NCBI GenBank assembly: GCA_037127315.1
Contig: JBBBDQ010000192.1
Span: forward strand, 3,857,001 to 3,921,000
DNA: 64,000 nt
Origin: Ascarosepion bandense
Lineage: Eukaryota > Mollusca > Cephalopoda > Sepiida > Sepiidae
Reading direction: 5' to 3'
Below are positions 56,011 through 64,000 of this stretch, piece by piece. The first letter of the stretch is position 1; every line of letters starts with the position of its first letter. Both the position numbers and the translations under genes were made by a program. A model generated the notes under the pieces. The model was not told where the DNA came from, did not search any database, and worked only from the letters and a program-made list of their open reading frames with translations.

Positions 56011-56029
56011 CTAGCGGGTAATTTTCGGT

Positions 56030-56740
56030 AGAATTCCAGCTTAGGAAAATCATATGGCATAACCCTCCTTTTAATCAATCAGTTAACTTCAAGCTGGGAC
56101 ATAAATATTTTAAACTAATAGATAAGCATTTTCTTAAAAATAACCCTCTAAGCAAAATCTTCAATAAAATACAATAAAACTAAGCTATAGCTGCTCCAAC
56201 AATCTAGAAAAATAATTAAAGTACATAATAGCAAAAGATTAAAAGCACACAACAAAAATAACTCCAACACTAATACCAGTCTGCCTCATAGCAACCTCTG
56301 TAACTGTAGAAACCCAAACCAATGCCCCATGACCAATAAATGTTTAACGAAATCCCTGATATATATGTGTTCGATTTCATCCATGGAAAATCCTAAAGAT
56401 GAAAAAATATATATCGGAAACACCATGAACGTATTTAAAAAGCGATTTTACAATCACCTCTCATCCTTCAATAACAAAGAAAAACAAAACATGACGTCTC
56501 TCTCCAAATACTTTTGGAAACTAAAAGACGAAAATAAAACACCTAAAGTTAAATGGAACATCCTCAAACAAGCAAGAACAGCTAAATCAATAAAGGAACC
56601 ATGTTTCCTTTGTCTTCAAGAAAAAATTGAAATCATTAAATATATGAATAGCAATAAGCTTTTAAACCAGAGGCATGAAACCACAGTAAACTGCAAGCAC
56701 ATTAAAGAACTAACCTTTCAATTATGCTAAAAAATACTAC
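56030..56740 (+). pseudogene. Penelope-like element, RT end plus GIY-YIG endonuclease
   Basis: At 56040-56170 the plus strand reads VIWHNPPFNQSVNFKLGHKY, FKLIDKHFLKNNPLSKIFNK, the conserved PLE linker after the RT. Frame 56329-56730 (133 codons) then gives LIYMCSISS, KIYIGNTMNVFKKRFYNHLS (the YIG element of GIY-YIG and the catalytic Arg helix), SLSKYFWKLKDENKT, EPCFLCLQEKIEII (CxxC and the catalytic Glu region), LLNQRHETTVNCKHIK. The upstream part contains CNRN-like and CPMTNKC cysteine clusters. The RT palm is missing (5' truncation). An inverted pLTR piece lies upstream and a sense hammerhead copy downstream. Confidence 0.85.
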
Positions 56741-56809
56741 AAAAGCCAGAGCTTGGACCCCTTAGAAATGATACACCTTCATAGTACTAACAACACTCTT
56801 ACACACACA

Positions 56810-57245
56810 ACAAACCGTGTTCTAATTTTGAAATTTTTAAAAATTAAAAATTTTATAGAAAAAATCGATATCCTAAATTCAAAATTAAGGTTAAATATAC
56901 AAAATTACATTAATTATAAAAACTATGCTTAAATACATACATTAAATTTTACCTATTACCTTAAATACAAACATACCTACTACCTATTTACCTATTACCT
57001 TAAATACAACATTAAATCTTACCTCCTGCATTAAATTCTACCTTCACGCACCCATTACCTACTTACCGATTACCTTAAATACTAACATCAAATTTTACCT
57101 CTTACATTAAATCTTACCTATTACACACCACAAACTGTGATCTAATTTAAAATATAATAGAAAAAATCGATTTTCTAAATCCAAAATTAAGGTTAAATAT
57201 ACAAAATTAGATTAATTATAAAAACTGTGCTTAAATACAAAAATA
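56810..57245. repeat. Direct duplication in the PLE 3' flank
   Basis: 56810-56935 and 57126-57245 share CAAAC(C/T)GTG.TCTAATTT and the AAATCGAT..CTAAAT.CAAAATTAAGG segment (about 316-bp offset). Between them is a degenerate TTACC(T)ATTACCTTAAATAC repeat. Confidence 0.75.
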
Positions 57246-57565
57246 TTCTATAGTTGTACAAATAAGCGGTAAGTCCAATCCCATCCCCCACCCCTTACAC
57301 CTCCCTACTCTGCTCCTCTAAGAAATCCAAGGATAAAGTCGAGTCGCAAGATCATAAAACTTTACATCCTATCTGCTAATGTTAAATCTGTCTACAAAAT
57401 TCCAAGACACTTATTAATCAACTATATTCACTACCCACACCACTTTCTTCAAATTTCAAACGGACAATTCACAAGACTTATTCCCTTATCACTAACCCCC
57501 ACCAACATCCCACACACAACTGACCAAATATAAGAAAAGAGGCTTTCCATTCTTGTCCACACCAC

Positions 57566-57655
57566 CTGATTAGACATTGTAGTTTCAATGTCGAAACAAA
57601 TGTACAATTTGTAGTGGATATATAAAAAAAATGTACATGTTCTAAAATATAATTT
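57566..57655 (+). mobile_element. Sense pLTR segment with degenerate hammerhead
   Basis: Plus strand CTGATTAG (57566-57573; core G8 changed to T), helix II ACATTG/CAATGT, CGAAAC (57592-57597), AAAT loop and GTAC. It is the reverse complement of the 5' copy at 55868-55962. The G-to-T change at a catalytic position implies loss of activity. A GATA microsatellite follows at 57659-57708. Confidence 0.7.
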
Positions 57656-57658
57656 ATT

Positions 57659-57707
<49 letters not shown>

Positions 57708-57708
57708 A
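57659..57708. repeat. (GATA)n microsatellite
   Basis: About 12 uninterrupted GATA units. Confidence 0.97.
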
Positions 57709-57791
57709 ACCTAAACCTAACTCACATTAAACTAAATATGCCAACTGATATAGAATATGTAACAATATAAATTCAATCATTACAGAGTCCG

Positions 57792-58075
57792 ACTCCAAAC
57801 ATAAACAATTGTGAACCTACTGAATTAAGAAATTAAGAAAATTATTTAAAAAAAGAAAACAAAAGACTAAGGAAAAATAAAGCATCACTCGACACTGAGG
57901 CTGAACTTTTCAAAATAGCTTACTTTTTCCTGGAATTCAATAAAAGTTTCTCTATTTTGCGAAGTAAGTTTGCAATCAGAAATGCATCCCCACCAAAGCG
58001 GCGTTTATCACACATTAATGTATAATGGAAACAAAAAGATAGCCCTCAAGACCCTCACACACACATGGTGCGATG
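57792..58075 (+). pseudogene. Decayed LINE fragment (same family as 15.1-16.8 kb)
   Basis: Plus strand TELRN..., KNKASLDTEAELFKIAYFFL and a following TTAATG.(A)TATGGAAACAAAA segment parallel NNKA..DIEAELLKIAPIFP and the same segment at 16180-16340. Only this short RT-0/1 part is present. Confidence 0.55.
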
Positions 58076-58149
58076 GCTGGATTGTTGTCTCAATGATTTT
58101 CATTTTTGCGTGTTTTATACGACACTGACATCTCATTTTAATAGATATA

Positions 58150-58345
58150 TTTCCCAAAATTACACAACAATATCTTGAAATGCTAAAGAGTAACTTTATT
58201 TAATAAAATTGCCATTGACTTCAGCCATGGCCCCCAGATAACTTTGGAATCTCCGGTATTCTTTCTGGATAGTCTCCTTGTTTGAGTCGTTGAATGCTGT
58301 CATGTTTGCTTTCAGTTCATTTTTCGTGTTAGAAGAAGTTTTGTT
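58150..58345 (-). pseudogene. Possible DNA-transposase C-terminus
   Basis: The minus strand reads TKNELKANMTAFNDSNKETI and QKEYRRFQSYLGAMAEVNGN, FIK then stop. The pattern (LK..x, hydrophobic helix, .R.....YL....NG.FI) resembles the end of IS630/Tc1/mariner-type transposases. The catalytic motifs are absent, so this is tentative. Confidence 0.35.
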
Positions 58346-58687
58346 AGTGTTAAGTGTTAAGTGTAACAAAAGAAAAAGTGATTGACTAAAACTCAGAGAT
58401 AAAAATCAGACAAATATTTAATTCACAAAACTCACCAAATAAAATATTTACAAATATACAATTTTTGTTGCATTCAAAACAAGAGACAGAGTTTACTACT
58501 GACAAGTGTTGCGAGGAAAGAAGGAAGTGGAAAGTAAGGTGTCAAATATCTTTACCCAGTTAAGTTGGCGAAGAAGTTAAGTGCTATTCTTAATGGAAAT
58601 CCTTAAATGAGTATATGAATAATAATTATTTGTTTGGTCAATGAAAGAGTCAAAAATATGTATTTACCCATATAGTTCCATGAGATT

Positions 58688-59008
58688 CTCTTTCAGGTTT
58701 TAGTTGGTCGGACGTTTCTATGAGAGTCTTTCGGCTGGATATAAATCCTTGAATCAAAACCGGAGTTGATAATGTCAGCAATTTTTTTTAACCACTCTTT
58801 CAAGTTTTAGTTGGTTGTCGAATACTTAGAGATTCTTTCGGCTGGATATAAATCATTGAATCAAAGTCGGAGTTGATAATTTCAGCATATCCTGTTATCA
58901 ACTCTTTCAGATTTTAGTTTGTCGACGACTTTCTATGAGATTATTTCGGCTGGATATAAATCCTTGAATCAAAGCCGGAGTTGATAATATCAGCAAATCC
59001 TTTTAACA
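58688..59008. repeat. 107-bp tandem repeat, three copies
   Basis: Units start with CTCTTTCA at 58688, 58795 and 58902, each containing TTTTAGTT(G/T)GT, TTTCGGCTGGATATAAATC and CCGGAGTTGATAAT-like sequence. Spacing is exactly 107 bp both times. Similarity ends at about 59008. No continuous coding frame runs through the units. Confidence 0.9.
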
Positions 59009-59228
59009 ACTGAATACTCACTGCCCAAAACCTATTTTTATAGAGGCTAACACCTAATTTGCATATTTCCAAAACCTTTCGAATTCTCTCGATTCTAGCT
59101 CTTGATTCGATTCTCCTCAGAATTATTTTAAAACATGATTTTCCAACGCATTTCACATTTAATTTTCTTCTCAATCTTTTAATCTGTCTTCTTGTAATTA
59201 TTATCTAGTTAGTAAACTCTTTCATCTT

Positions 59229-59230
59229 TT

Positions 59231-59262
<32 letters not shown>

Positions 59263-59301
59263 TTTAGTTTGATCACCCTCCGGCGATCCTCAGAATCACA
59301 A

Positions 59302-59377
<76 letters not shown>
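59229..59377. repeat. (CTTT)n and long (GT)n microsatellites
   Basis: CTTT units at 59229-59263 and about 71 uninterrupted bases of GT at 59307-59377. Confidence 0.97.
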
Positions 59378-59378
<1 letters not shown>

Positions 59379-59506
59379 GGTAAGAAGTTGAATATTGAGA
59401 TCGAGATTGTGGATGCTGTTCGAACTTAATATTTGTTCTGTTCAACTACTTTCGGTCATCTCAGTCATTCTCAAAAAAGCAAGTGGCGTTTGTGCTGTTG
59501 GCAAGA

Positions 59507-59701
59507 TTATACTGACTACATCTTAATGTAGTCAGTATAAGAATACTTTTACAGTATTCTTTTTCATTCCGGGACGTCGGCCGAGCGGTGATAGCTCCTG
59601 ATTTTGTCACCTGAGAGAATGGAACTGATGGTTTTAGAAGCCTGAATTTTCCAAATACACTAGAAATAAGCATCACTGATGAACAGTGATGCTTATTTCT
59701 A
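59507..59701. repeat. Three perfect hairpins within 195 bp
   Basis: Perfect inverted repeats: 15-bp arms at 59507-59521/59526-59540 (4-nt loop); 7-bp arms at 59541-59547/59553-59559; 17-bp arms at 59661-59677/59685-59701 (7-nt loop). A GGCCGAGCGG tRNA A-box-like stretch lies between them at about 59579-59588, but no B-box is visible. Confidence 0.85.
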
Positions 59702-59929
59702 TTGTCTTTACTTCTAGTGGCTTCTCGTCACATCACAAGGCTGTTTGGACGCATGAGTCGGATTGCTTTTTTTCTCTGCATTTAATGCGTAAGTCAATCT
59801 ATCATATTTCCTATCATTTCTGTGTTGTTTGTAGTTTTGACTACTGATATGTTTTTGATTTTTATATCGAAGCAAATATCGTGATTTCTGTATGTATTAT
59901 CTATCAGTTCAAAATTTGCCATTCCCGAA

Positions 59930-60070
59930 ACCAACCACCTCAACAGGAACATCTTTACAGCAAGGCAATGTGTCATTGGTTCCAAAACTTTGCTTTTGGT
60001 GATGCAGCTCTTCAAGATGGGCCTAGTAGTGTTATGAAGTCATCACTCAACAATTGAAAATAGCTAAGGA
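59930..60070 (+). pseudogene. Possible mariner N-terminal fragment
   Basis: The plus strand reads CHWFQNFAFGDAALQDGPSS, similar to the WF..F..G...L.D..RSGRP segment of the mariner HTH region. No other mariner block is attached. A Tc1-like fragment starts ~150 bp downstream. Confidence 0.35.
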
Positions 60071-60199
60071 GGCTCATCCAGAAAGTAACGTTGATATTTC
60101 TATAAATTTTATTAAAACTTATGAAAATCTATATCATTGTTTATTTGTGCAATATGTGTGCATGTATATTTCTATTTCTCTCTTAGTGTATGTGTTTGT

Positions 60200-60895
60200 A
60201 TTTATACTTTTCTGTTAGTTTCTCTGCCTACATGCATATAAACAAAAAAACTGTCTCTAACAATTTCACAAAAAGACTTTTTCAAAATAATTTGATGATA
60301 ATAAACAAGAAAACTGAACTGACGAACAGGAAGATATCTGAAGAAACCGGGTATTGCGAATGTAAACAAGTAGGACAGATGTTGAAGACAAAAACATTGG
60401 CTAAAGAAATGAGAGCGATCCGACAACCACCTTTAAGTACACATCATGAAGGCAAATGTATATTGGACAAAGATTATGTGAAAACTGATTTCTCAGCAGT
60501 TGTTTTTAATGATGGCTGCCCCAGAGATTGGGTTCTTGACAAAAATGTTGGTATCTAGATAAACGCAGAGAAATATTGTAAGTTCTTGAACAAGATGTTT
60601 TTGTGTGGTACAAGCAGCTTTAAATTAATGAATATATTTGTACAATGCTCATCCATAATATTGCAAAACTGGCTATTGTCCACCTTGTCAGGAATATGTT
60701 TAAACACACAGATTTAATAGAAAATTTCTGATATTAATCCAATAGAAATCTTGTGGATCATTATTAAAAGTGATGAATATGAGAATGAAAGACAATATTT
60801 AAGCAAACACGCTTTCAGGGGAGTCCAAACAGCCAAAAAGATACAGGAATCAATGGTTGAATGAATGGTTGGCTTATAGAATAAAAAAGAGCTCA
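60200..60895 (+). pseudogene. Tc1-like transposase relic
   Basis: Frame 60190-60558 includes NNFTKRLFQ, AIRQPPLSTHHEG, then DFSAVVFNDGCPRDWVLDKN, the region of the first catalytic Asp (usually VIFSDE...GPDGW..GWVL; here FNDGC with an internal deletion). After frame breaks INAEKYCKFL follows, then at about 60730-60770 DINPIEILWIIIKSDEYENE (the DLNPIENLW..K block with the final catalytic Glu region), and AKKIQESMVE. Frameshifts and the loss of the DNAPSH motif show that it is dead. Confidence 0.75.
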
Positions 60896-60988
60896 TATTA
60901 GCATGTAAAATAAATCATTTATAGTGAATTATATTCACATTATTTACATTGTTCGGACTGTTGTCCTCATCTTTATTGCCATGCTTAT

Positions 60989-61024
60989 GACGTTTCGACC
61001 GTTATACGCTCTGGCCTTCTTCAG
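60989..61024 (-). ncRNA. Hammerhead-type ribozyme motif (compact)
   Basis: Minus strand: core CTGAAGA (61024-61018; only variable position 7 differs from CUGAUGA), AGGCC, a loop, GGTC, GAAAC (60996-60992) and GTC (60991-60989). Helix II GGCC/GGUC pairs with one G-U. Helix III is nearly absent (GAAAC directly followed by GUC), like the minimal hammerheads of Penelope-like elements. Activity is unproven. Confidence 0.6.
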
Positions 61025-61411
61025 GTGCTAGGAATTTTGAATCGAACTCTTTATTTTGTTGACTGGAGTACGTCATTCTTATTATGTGCGATGTCACTTC
61101 CGGATCCCATGTAAGCTATCTTTCTTTAACTCAAATATATTATATTAAATATGTTTCTACAGACTGCATGCATAGATTTAATTATAAATAAAATTTACGT
61201 TGCATAATAAAGCCTAACAACTACAAAACAATTTATTAACACACACACACACACACACACACACACGCGCGCGCGCACACAGAGAGTGTTGAGATGTGAT
61301 AATGTTTAGCGCCAACATTGTTGTTTTGTTCAGTGGTTTTACTGATAAAACGTACTTTGGCAAGCAGATTTTTTTATCGTAAAGTGCTCAATATCCAGAT
61401 AGAGATAGAGC
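61025..61411. other. No gene; (CA)n/(CG)n and repeat flank
   Basis: (CA)n with (CG)n at 61241-61281. 61283-61411 resembles 25522-25647 and is probably the flank of the same hammerhead-bearing repeat. Confidence 0.5.
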
Positions 61412-61600
61412 GTTGATAGGTTTAATGCAAAGAGTTTTTCACTTCAACTTGGCAGGTTCATGCCGACTTCGAAGTTTCGTGAGGGCACCGTTATGATTTC
61501 TTCACTCATCGGGATTGGCTTTATAATAACGGTGTCTTCGCGAAACTTTGAAGTCGTCATGAACTTGCTCAGTTAAAGTGACAAATTCTTTGCACTAAAC
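61412..61600. repeat. Inverted repeat with hammerhead-like arms, second copy
   Basis: Arms of roughly 75-90 bp (61412-61508 and 61530-61600) face each other as at 25648-25865. On the minus strand the left arm retains GATGAG, GTGAAG, a loop, CCCTCAC, GAAACTTCGAAGTC (61478-61465), lacking only U4 of the core. The plus-strand arm has lost the core. The GUC triplets are preserved in both arms. Confidence 0.7.
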
Positions 61601-61601
61601 C

Positions 61602-61603
<2 letters not shown>

Positions 61604-61653
<50 letters not shown>
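61604..61653. repeat. (TA)n-(AG)n microsatellite
   Basis: Two uninterrupted dinucleotide tracts in succession. Confidence 0.95.
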
Positions 61654-61658
<5 letters not shown>

Positions 61659-62936
61659 TAAGCACATATAAGATATATTGCTCATACTGAATTATTCGTC
61701 AACATTAGTTGAATAATACTAATTGTATTGCGAAAACATTGATTTCAATTAATGTCATCTGACAGTGTGTGTGCGTGTGTGTGTGTGTGCGCGCGCGCGA
61801 CTGCATGCATGCATGTGTGCGCTTGTATTCATGACGTGGCACCTGTGTGGTGATTTTTATAGCTGCACTCACATATGTTAATGCACTTGTGAAATGTTAC
61901 ATACATATGTCACAAACATACGAATTTACGCCAAGTATTTCCAAATAATATATAACGATGAACATTAACAAAATAGTTTTAATATAAAATGCCCAGTGCG
62001 ATAGCCATTCTTTGAGTGATACGTATGTTTTTATACTTTCAATTTTAAGCCGGAATTTATAGCCACATTGGTTTCTACAAATATGACAGATAACAGAAAC
62101 GCGTCACAATGAATTGTGGGGAGTTGAGAACTCTGTGGGATGCCGGCATCTCGGCTAGAAAGTGATTTGGCCCCTAATTAAACCGACGTCTCTCTCTACT
62201 GAGCCAAAGCATGCACCTCGAACGCGCAATCTTATCGTAGTAGTCGGCATCAGAAATAACATCATTTGTGCATTTCTTCTTCTTTCGTGTGTCTCCCTAT
62301 CTCCTACCACAGTTTTAAGTCTTTCACCCTACTTCTTTGTTTTGTACCTTTCTCCTTCTTCCCATGCTTTTCAGTATTATTTCTCCTCACACTAAAAACA
62401 CCAGCACATCTCCCACTTTTCACTTCTCCTTAATTTCATTAATTTCTATAGACCTTGCCATTAACTTCATTCTGCTTCGCTTCTCTTTCATTTCTATCAA
62501 TTCCGTAGCACATCTATTTCACGCCTCCTCCTCCTCCTCCTCCTCCTCCTCTTTCTTCTTCTTCTTTTTTTTCTTCTTCTTCTTCCTTTTGTTTCTCTAT
62601 CACTGCTTTTATTTTCATTTCATCTTTCGTTGTTTTTTCGTTTCTTCTTTTTCACTTCTTTTTTTGCATTTTCTGCTTACACCCCTTTGCTTTTTCTACT
62701 TCTCCTTCATGTACTTCTTTGTCACTATCTTCTCTCTTTTTTCCCTTAGCATTTTTTCTTTTTATTTGTTAAACGTCTTCTTTGCCTGTTATCATTCGCA
62801 TCATATTGTCTTTCTTCTCTGTTCTTTTTATTCTTTCTTCTCGTGTCTTATTCTTCTCGTTTCTTTTCTTTTTCTTTTTTTTTTCACTTGCTATCGCTTA
62901 TCTTCATTTTTCTTTTCTAATTGTTGTTATCTTTTA

Positions 62937-62988
<52 letters not shown>

Positions 62989-64000
62989 TTTCTCGTGTTC
63001 TTGTTTTCTTCAGCTGTAATCAATCTCTTCTTCCTCACCGTCTTCTCTTATAATTCCTATCCTCTCTCTTCAACTGTTCGTCGTCTCCTTTTTTGCCTTA
63101 CCTTTTTACAAACACTTTCCCTTTTAACCTCTTCCTCCCTTACTCCCTTATTTAATCTCTTCATTTCCTTTACCCAATCTCTTGTACAATCTTTCTTCTC
63201 TTACTCAACCTCTTATAATTATTCCATTTGATAACGACCATCTCTTAAACCTATCCTCTTCTATATCTTTTGTTTTCATGATTTTAACTTTTTATCACCA
63301 TTTCATTTTATTGTTGTTGTTATTATTATTTATTATCATTTATTTTAATTCAACATAGAAATTATTTAGTTTATGACTCTTTATTTTAAATTTGTAATGT
63401 AAAATGTTGATGGGTTTTATTTCGATTGTGATATATTTATTTATTTAAATTCACCGACTTCCTCTTTTTTATTTTCTTTTAATTTGAAAAAATTCTTTCT
63501 CTTCTAATTGTGTCCATTATTTTTATCATCGCGGTCAGTAGTAGTAGTAATAGTAGTAATTGCAATATTTTATGAGTCGAAGGTTATTTAAATATGCTTC
63601 TGTTTTTTAACATTTTATTTCTTTAACTATCATTTTTATTTAATTGCTAGTTTCATTTCGTTCTTTCAATGAACAGTAATTTTCTACGAATCATTAAAAA
63701 TTAAATTGAATATTTTAAGCTATATATATATATATATAAATTCACTTTCTATTTATTTAATGGCAAGATCCATCTCTACATTTTTTATATATTCGTTTAT
63801 TGCTTATTCTTTTTATTTTTATTCTCCTACCAATATTTCTAAACTGGCGATTTTCCATGAGAATCAGATGATAGCAAGATTCCTGAGGCCTTCATTATTC
63901 TCCTTCCTGGCAATTTAGTAATGTCTTCTGAAAGTTTTTACTCCTTTCGTGGATTTACAGTCTCTTTAATTTTTTAAAAAGACTTTTAAAAAATGTTCCA
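61654..64000. other. No gene; CT-rich simple sequence
   Basis: A (GT)n-(GC)n tract lies at about 61765-61800. From 62260 to 63240 the plus strand is almost all pyrimidine: (TCC)n at 62526-62552, (TTC)n at 62553-62585, (CT)n at 62939-62984. The 238- and 149-codon frames there are Phe/Ser/Leu translations of that bias. The rest is AT-rich and unassigned. Confidence 0.65.

Noticed and set aside
58688..59008. CRISPR-like array from regular repeats
   Set aside because: The 107-bp units are contiguous tandem copies without unique spacers, and the sequence is eukaryotic.
59570..59640. tRNA-like start GGACGTCGGCCGAGCGGT
   Set aside because: An A-box-like stretch is present but there is no B-box, no acceptor stem pairing and no anticodon arm that I could find.
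62162..63231. Frames of 77, 238 and 149 codons resembling multi-pass membrane proteins
   Set aside because: The hydrophobic Phe/Leu/Ser composition follows from a pyrimidine-only strand with (TCC)n, (TTC)n and (CT)n repeats.

Overview
This window reads as non-coding, repeat-dominated DNA from an animal genome, most likely a mollusc and probably a cephalopod such as an octopus. The reasons are extreme dinucleotide, trinucleotide and tetranucleotide microsatellite density, AT-rich unique sequence, and a mix of Jockey/CR1-like and RTE-like LINEs, Penelope-like elements with GIY-YIG domains, restriction-like-endonuclease LINEs, Gypsy elements, Helitrons and Tc1/mariner relics. The taxonomic call is inference. 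I found no host protein gene, rRNA or functional tRNA that I could support. Every recognisable protein-coding stretch belongs to a transposable element, and almost all are broken.

Layout. 0.6-3.3 kb: an inverted pair of hammerhead-like motifs, a 242-bp internally deleted LINE derivative and long palindromes. 3.3-8.8 kb: microsatellites and unassigned sequence. 8.8-10.5 kb: a Helitron-like end and an RTE-type reverse transcriptase. 11.2-14.7 kb: two Penelope-like (PLE) fragments around a LINE fragment. 15.1-20.5 kb: a decayed LINE, a non-autonomous Helitron, a maT-like DNA transposon and another LINE. 21.5-22.7 kb: a Gypsy gag with an LTR. 24-26.3 kb: PLE GIY-YIG and RT pieces beside a hammerhead hairpin. 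27.5-31.4 kb: the longest LINE, carrying a 282-bp solo LTR with a 5-bp target duplication. 31.4-36.4 kb: AT-rich, unassigned. 36.4-42.7 kb: an RTE fragment, then an array of R4/Dong-like LINE fragments embedded in (ATT)n. 43.2-48.0 kb: a nest in which a mariner is interrupted by a Gypsy element that is itself interrupted by a Helitron. 48.2-50.5 kb: the best-preserved LINE RT (418 codons), then a tRNA-derived SINE. 52.8-54.4 kb: another R4/Dong-like copy. 55.9-58.3 kb: a PLE with hammerhead motifs on both flanks, then LINE and transposase tails. 58.7-61.6 kb: a 107-bp tandem repeat, hairpins, a Tc1-like transposase and two more hammerhead-bearing segments. 61.6-64 kb: simple, CT-rich sequence.

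The connecting theme is retroelement biology. Hammerhead-type ribozyme cores (CUGANGA, helix II, GAAA, NUH site) recur at seven or more places, three as head-to-head inverted pairs, and most lie where a Penelope-like pLTR would be expected. Separately, LINEs with an RT followed by a CCHC/PD-(D/E)xK-like endonuclease all sit between (ATT/TAA)n tracts, as expected for R4/Dong-type microsatellite-targeting elements. All functional statements rest on motif recognition by eye; no database search was run.
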